Shown here: positions 62,586-64,000 of the stretch, in pieces | Layout: the number at the start of each line of letters is the position of its first letter | How positions within the stretch are numbered: position 1 is the first letter of the stretch | Source: Algoriphagus limi | GTDB taxonomy: Bacteria > Bacteroidota > Bacteroidia > Cytophagales > Cyclobacteriaceae | Direction of reading: 5' to 3' | DNA length: 64,000 nt | Assembly: GCF_024919275.1 (NCBI RefSeq) | Contig: NZ_JANWGH010000001.1 | Coordinates: forward strand, 124,001-188,000 | Notes under the pieces: generated by a model | Databases searched by the model: none | Seen by the model: only the letters and a program-made list of their open reading frames with translations | What the model was told of the DNA's origin: nothing | Translations under genes and position numbers: made by a program

Positions 62586-64000
62586 ATGTGGTCAAAGCGT
62601 CAAGCTTTTTATTTGCTTTTTATTGCACTCATTTTCTCAATGAGTTTTGTGGTTTTTCAGCCTACAATCCGGTTTGATTATGATTTTGAGCAGTTTTTTC
62701 CTCAGGATGATGAAGATTTAGGATTTTATCAAAACTATGCTCAGCTATTTGGAGAGGATAATGACTACCTTTTAATGGCTTTCGAAAATCAGGGAAAAAA
62801 ACTATGGGAACCGGATTTTTTAAACGAGTTTAAGCTCCTTCAAGGTAAAATTCAATTGTTGGAAAATGTCGATACGACGCTATCGATTTTAGATTTAAAG
62901 CAACCTCGGATTTCTCCTTTTGGTATTCGATTTCAGCCAGTGCTTTTATTAGACGAGGATTCAGTTCTGGTTAATCGGTTTAATGCTCAATTGGAAGGAA
63001 AATTTATTTCAAAGGATGGAAAATCGCTTTTGCTTTTAGTTCAGAATAGAGATAATCTCACAAAAGATGAAGGTGATGCTCTTTATGGACAAATTTTGGA
63101 TGAAATATCAAATTCCAATCTTTCTCTTCGAGCCGTAGCAGGAAAAATTCAAACACAACGGGATTTCGTGGACTTGATGCAGGCGGAATTCAGCTTCTTT
63201 TTGGGCTTATCCCTGTTGGTTATGTTACTCATGTTAATAGTCCTATTTAGGTCTTGGTGGGGAGTGGCGATTCCAATCATTGTGCTTGGAGTTGGAGTTG
63301 CTTGGGCTTTTGGGGTGATTCTTTGGTTAGGAAATCCACTTGCTTTGATGTCTGTCATGCAACCCACTTTGTTTTTGATTGTTGGCTTAGGAGCTTTGGT
63401 TCATTTGCTTTCTCATCTGAGACAAAAATTAGAAAAAGGATATTCAAAAGATTATTGTATAGATCAAACGTTCAGGCAATTATTGATTCCAATTGGCTTA
63501 ACCATGATGACAACTGCCTTTGGTTTTTTGTCTTTGTGGTTTACTTCTGTTCCAGCTTTAAAGGATTTTGGTCTGACTACTGGAATTGGAATTTTAGTGA
63601 TGTTTTTCGCCGTGGTTCTACTTACTCCTGGTTTATTGTTTTTGATAAAAATCCCGGAACTAGAGAGATCAAGAAATACTTCAAAAAATTGGGTGTTAAA
63701 CAGGCTTTTCGTTGCTCTGCTTAAACGTCGAACACTGGTGATTTGGGTTTTTGTAGGTATATCAGTTTTGTCCTTGGTTTTAGGTTCACAGGTTCGAATC
63801 AATGGATTTTTATTAGATAATCTTCCTTCCAATCACCCGATACGAGAGGATTTTGAATATTTTGACCAACAGTTTGGAGGCTCAAATCCTTTGGAAATTG
63901 CCATTTTGACACCTTCGGAGGAACTTAATATTTTTGATTATGAGGTTTTAGAACAGATTCAAAAAATTGAAAATAAGCTTCAAGACTACTTTAGTGGAGT
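62586..64000 (+). CDS. MMPL/RND-family transporter (C-terminus beyond window)
   Basis: Runs off the right edge: 471 codons are open from the ATG at 62586. Start MWSKRQAFYLLFIALIFSMS gives a first membrane helix. After a periplasmic segment (about residues 45-205) there is a cluster of helices at about residues 205-370 (FFLGLSLLVMLLMLIVLF, WGVAIPIIVLGVGVAWAFG, LFLIVGLGALVHLLSHL, TMMTTAFGFLSLWFTSVP), then another helix and a second periplasmic segment beginning RINGFLLDNLPSNHPIRED. This is the RND superfamily MMPL/SSD layout. Likely exports a lipid or hydrophobic compound. Confidence 0.85.
   Translation, partial: MWSKRQAFYLLFIALIFSMSFVVFQPTIRFDYDFEQFFPQDDEDLGFYQNYAQLFGEDNDYLLMAFENQGKKLWEPDFLNEFKLLQGKIQLLENVDTTLSILDLKQPRISPFGIRFQPVLLLDEDSVLVNRFNAQLEGKFISKDGKSLLLLVQNRDNLTKDEGDALYGQILDEISNSNLSLRAVAGKIQTQRDFVDLMQAEFSFFLGLSLLVMLLMLIVLFRSWWGVAIPIIVLGVGVAWAFGVILWLGNPLALMSVMQPTLFLIVGLGALVHLLSHLRQKLEKGYSKDYCIDQTFRQLLIPIGLTMMTTAFGFLSLWFTSVPALKDFGLTTGIGILVMFFAVVLLTPGLLFLIKIPELERSRNTSKNWVLNRLFVALLKRRTLVIWVFVGISVLSLVLGSQVRINGFLLDNLPSNHPIREDFEYFDQQFGGSNPLEIAILTPSEELNIFDYEVLEQIQKIENKLQDYFSG

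Noticed and set aside
1..64000. Insertion sequences, rRNA genes or a CRISPR array anywhere in the window
   Set aside because: None found by eye; no transposase motif, no rRNA-like stretch, no regular repeat-spacer pattern.

Overview
The window looks like a chromosome segment of a Bacteroidota bacterium, probably Cyclobacteriaceae (Algoriphagus-like). The evidence is a GLPGLI-family protein paired with a carboxypeptidase-regulatory-domain outer-membrane beta-barrel protein, a MoaC-MoaB fusion, a sufB-C-D-S-E operon with a bacilliredoxin, AT-rich codons, weak ribosome binding sites and TAnnTTTG-like promoter motifs. The genus is inferred from gene content only.

Bases 1 to about 25,350 are an accessory region that reads as one integrated mobile element. 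Its right end is marked by a 47-nt 3' half of a tRNA-Pro(GGG) gene (25305-25351) with no 5' half, next to a tyrosine integrase (23888-25141). Behind the integrase, all on the minus strand, come a 252-aa gene, an excisionase-like HTH protein, a D5-type primase/helicase, a Toprim-like primase and a winged-helix-like protein: the replication module of a satellite-like or mobilizable island. Cargo follows leftward: several small unknown genes, a methyltransferase with a large RecB nuclease/RNase H/helicase protein, and at the far left a BREX phage-defence operon in the order brxE-brxA-brxB-brxC-pglX. pglX runs off the left edge. This order fits BREX type 6, so pglZ, brxD and brxHI are expected further left, as is the intact tRNA-Pro.

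The most novel-looking signal is a pair of about 145-nt elements (16573-16716 and 18648-18791, minus strand). Each abuts the start codon of a different two-gene unit of unknown function. Both have a 117-nt core closed by a long stem, internal hairpins with one compensatory base-pair change, and a second hairpin ending on the start codon that shares bases with the closing stem. That is the layout of a translational switch. Short gene remnants and a frameshifted mini-gene show that this part of the island is decaying or rearranging.

From 25.6 kb onward the window is ordinary chromosome: a lipoprotein; formate-tetrahydrofolate ligase; the outer-membrane protein/GLPGLI pair divergent from a two-component system, with three GTTAA repeats at exact 10-bp spacing between them; MoaCB; DUF302; a pyruvate-kinase-like protein; a transglutaminase-like lipoprotein; PAP2 phosphatase, HemF and a TamA/BamA-like protein; TrmH-type methyltransferase and a bile-acid-symporter-like protein; ACBP; and citrate synthase. 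These are followed by the suf iron-sulfur operon, an Lrp/AsnC regulator, an M14 peptidase and an S9 peptidase, an NTF2-like protein, thymidylate synthase and the start of an MMPL/RND transporter cut by the right edge. Rho-independent terminators separate most units.
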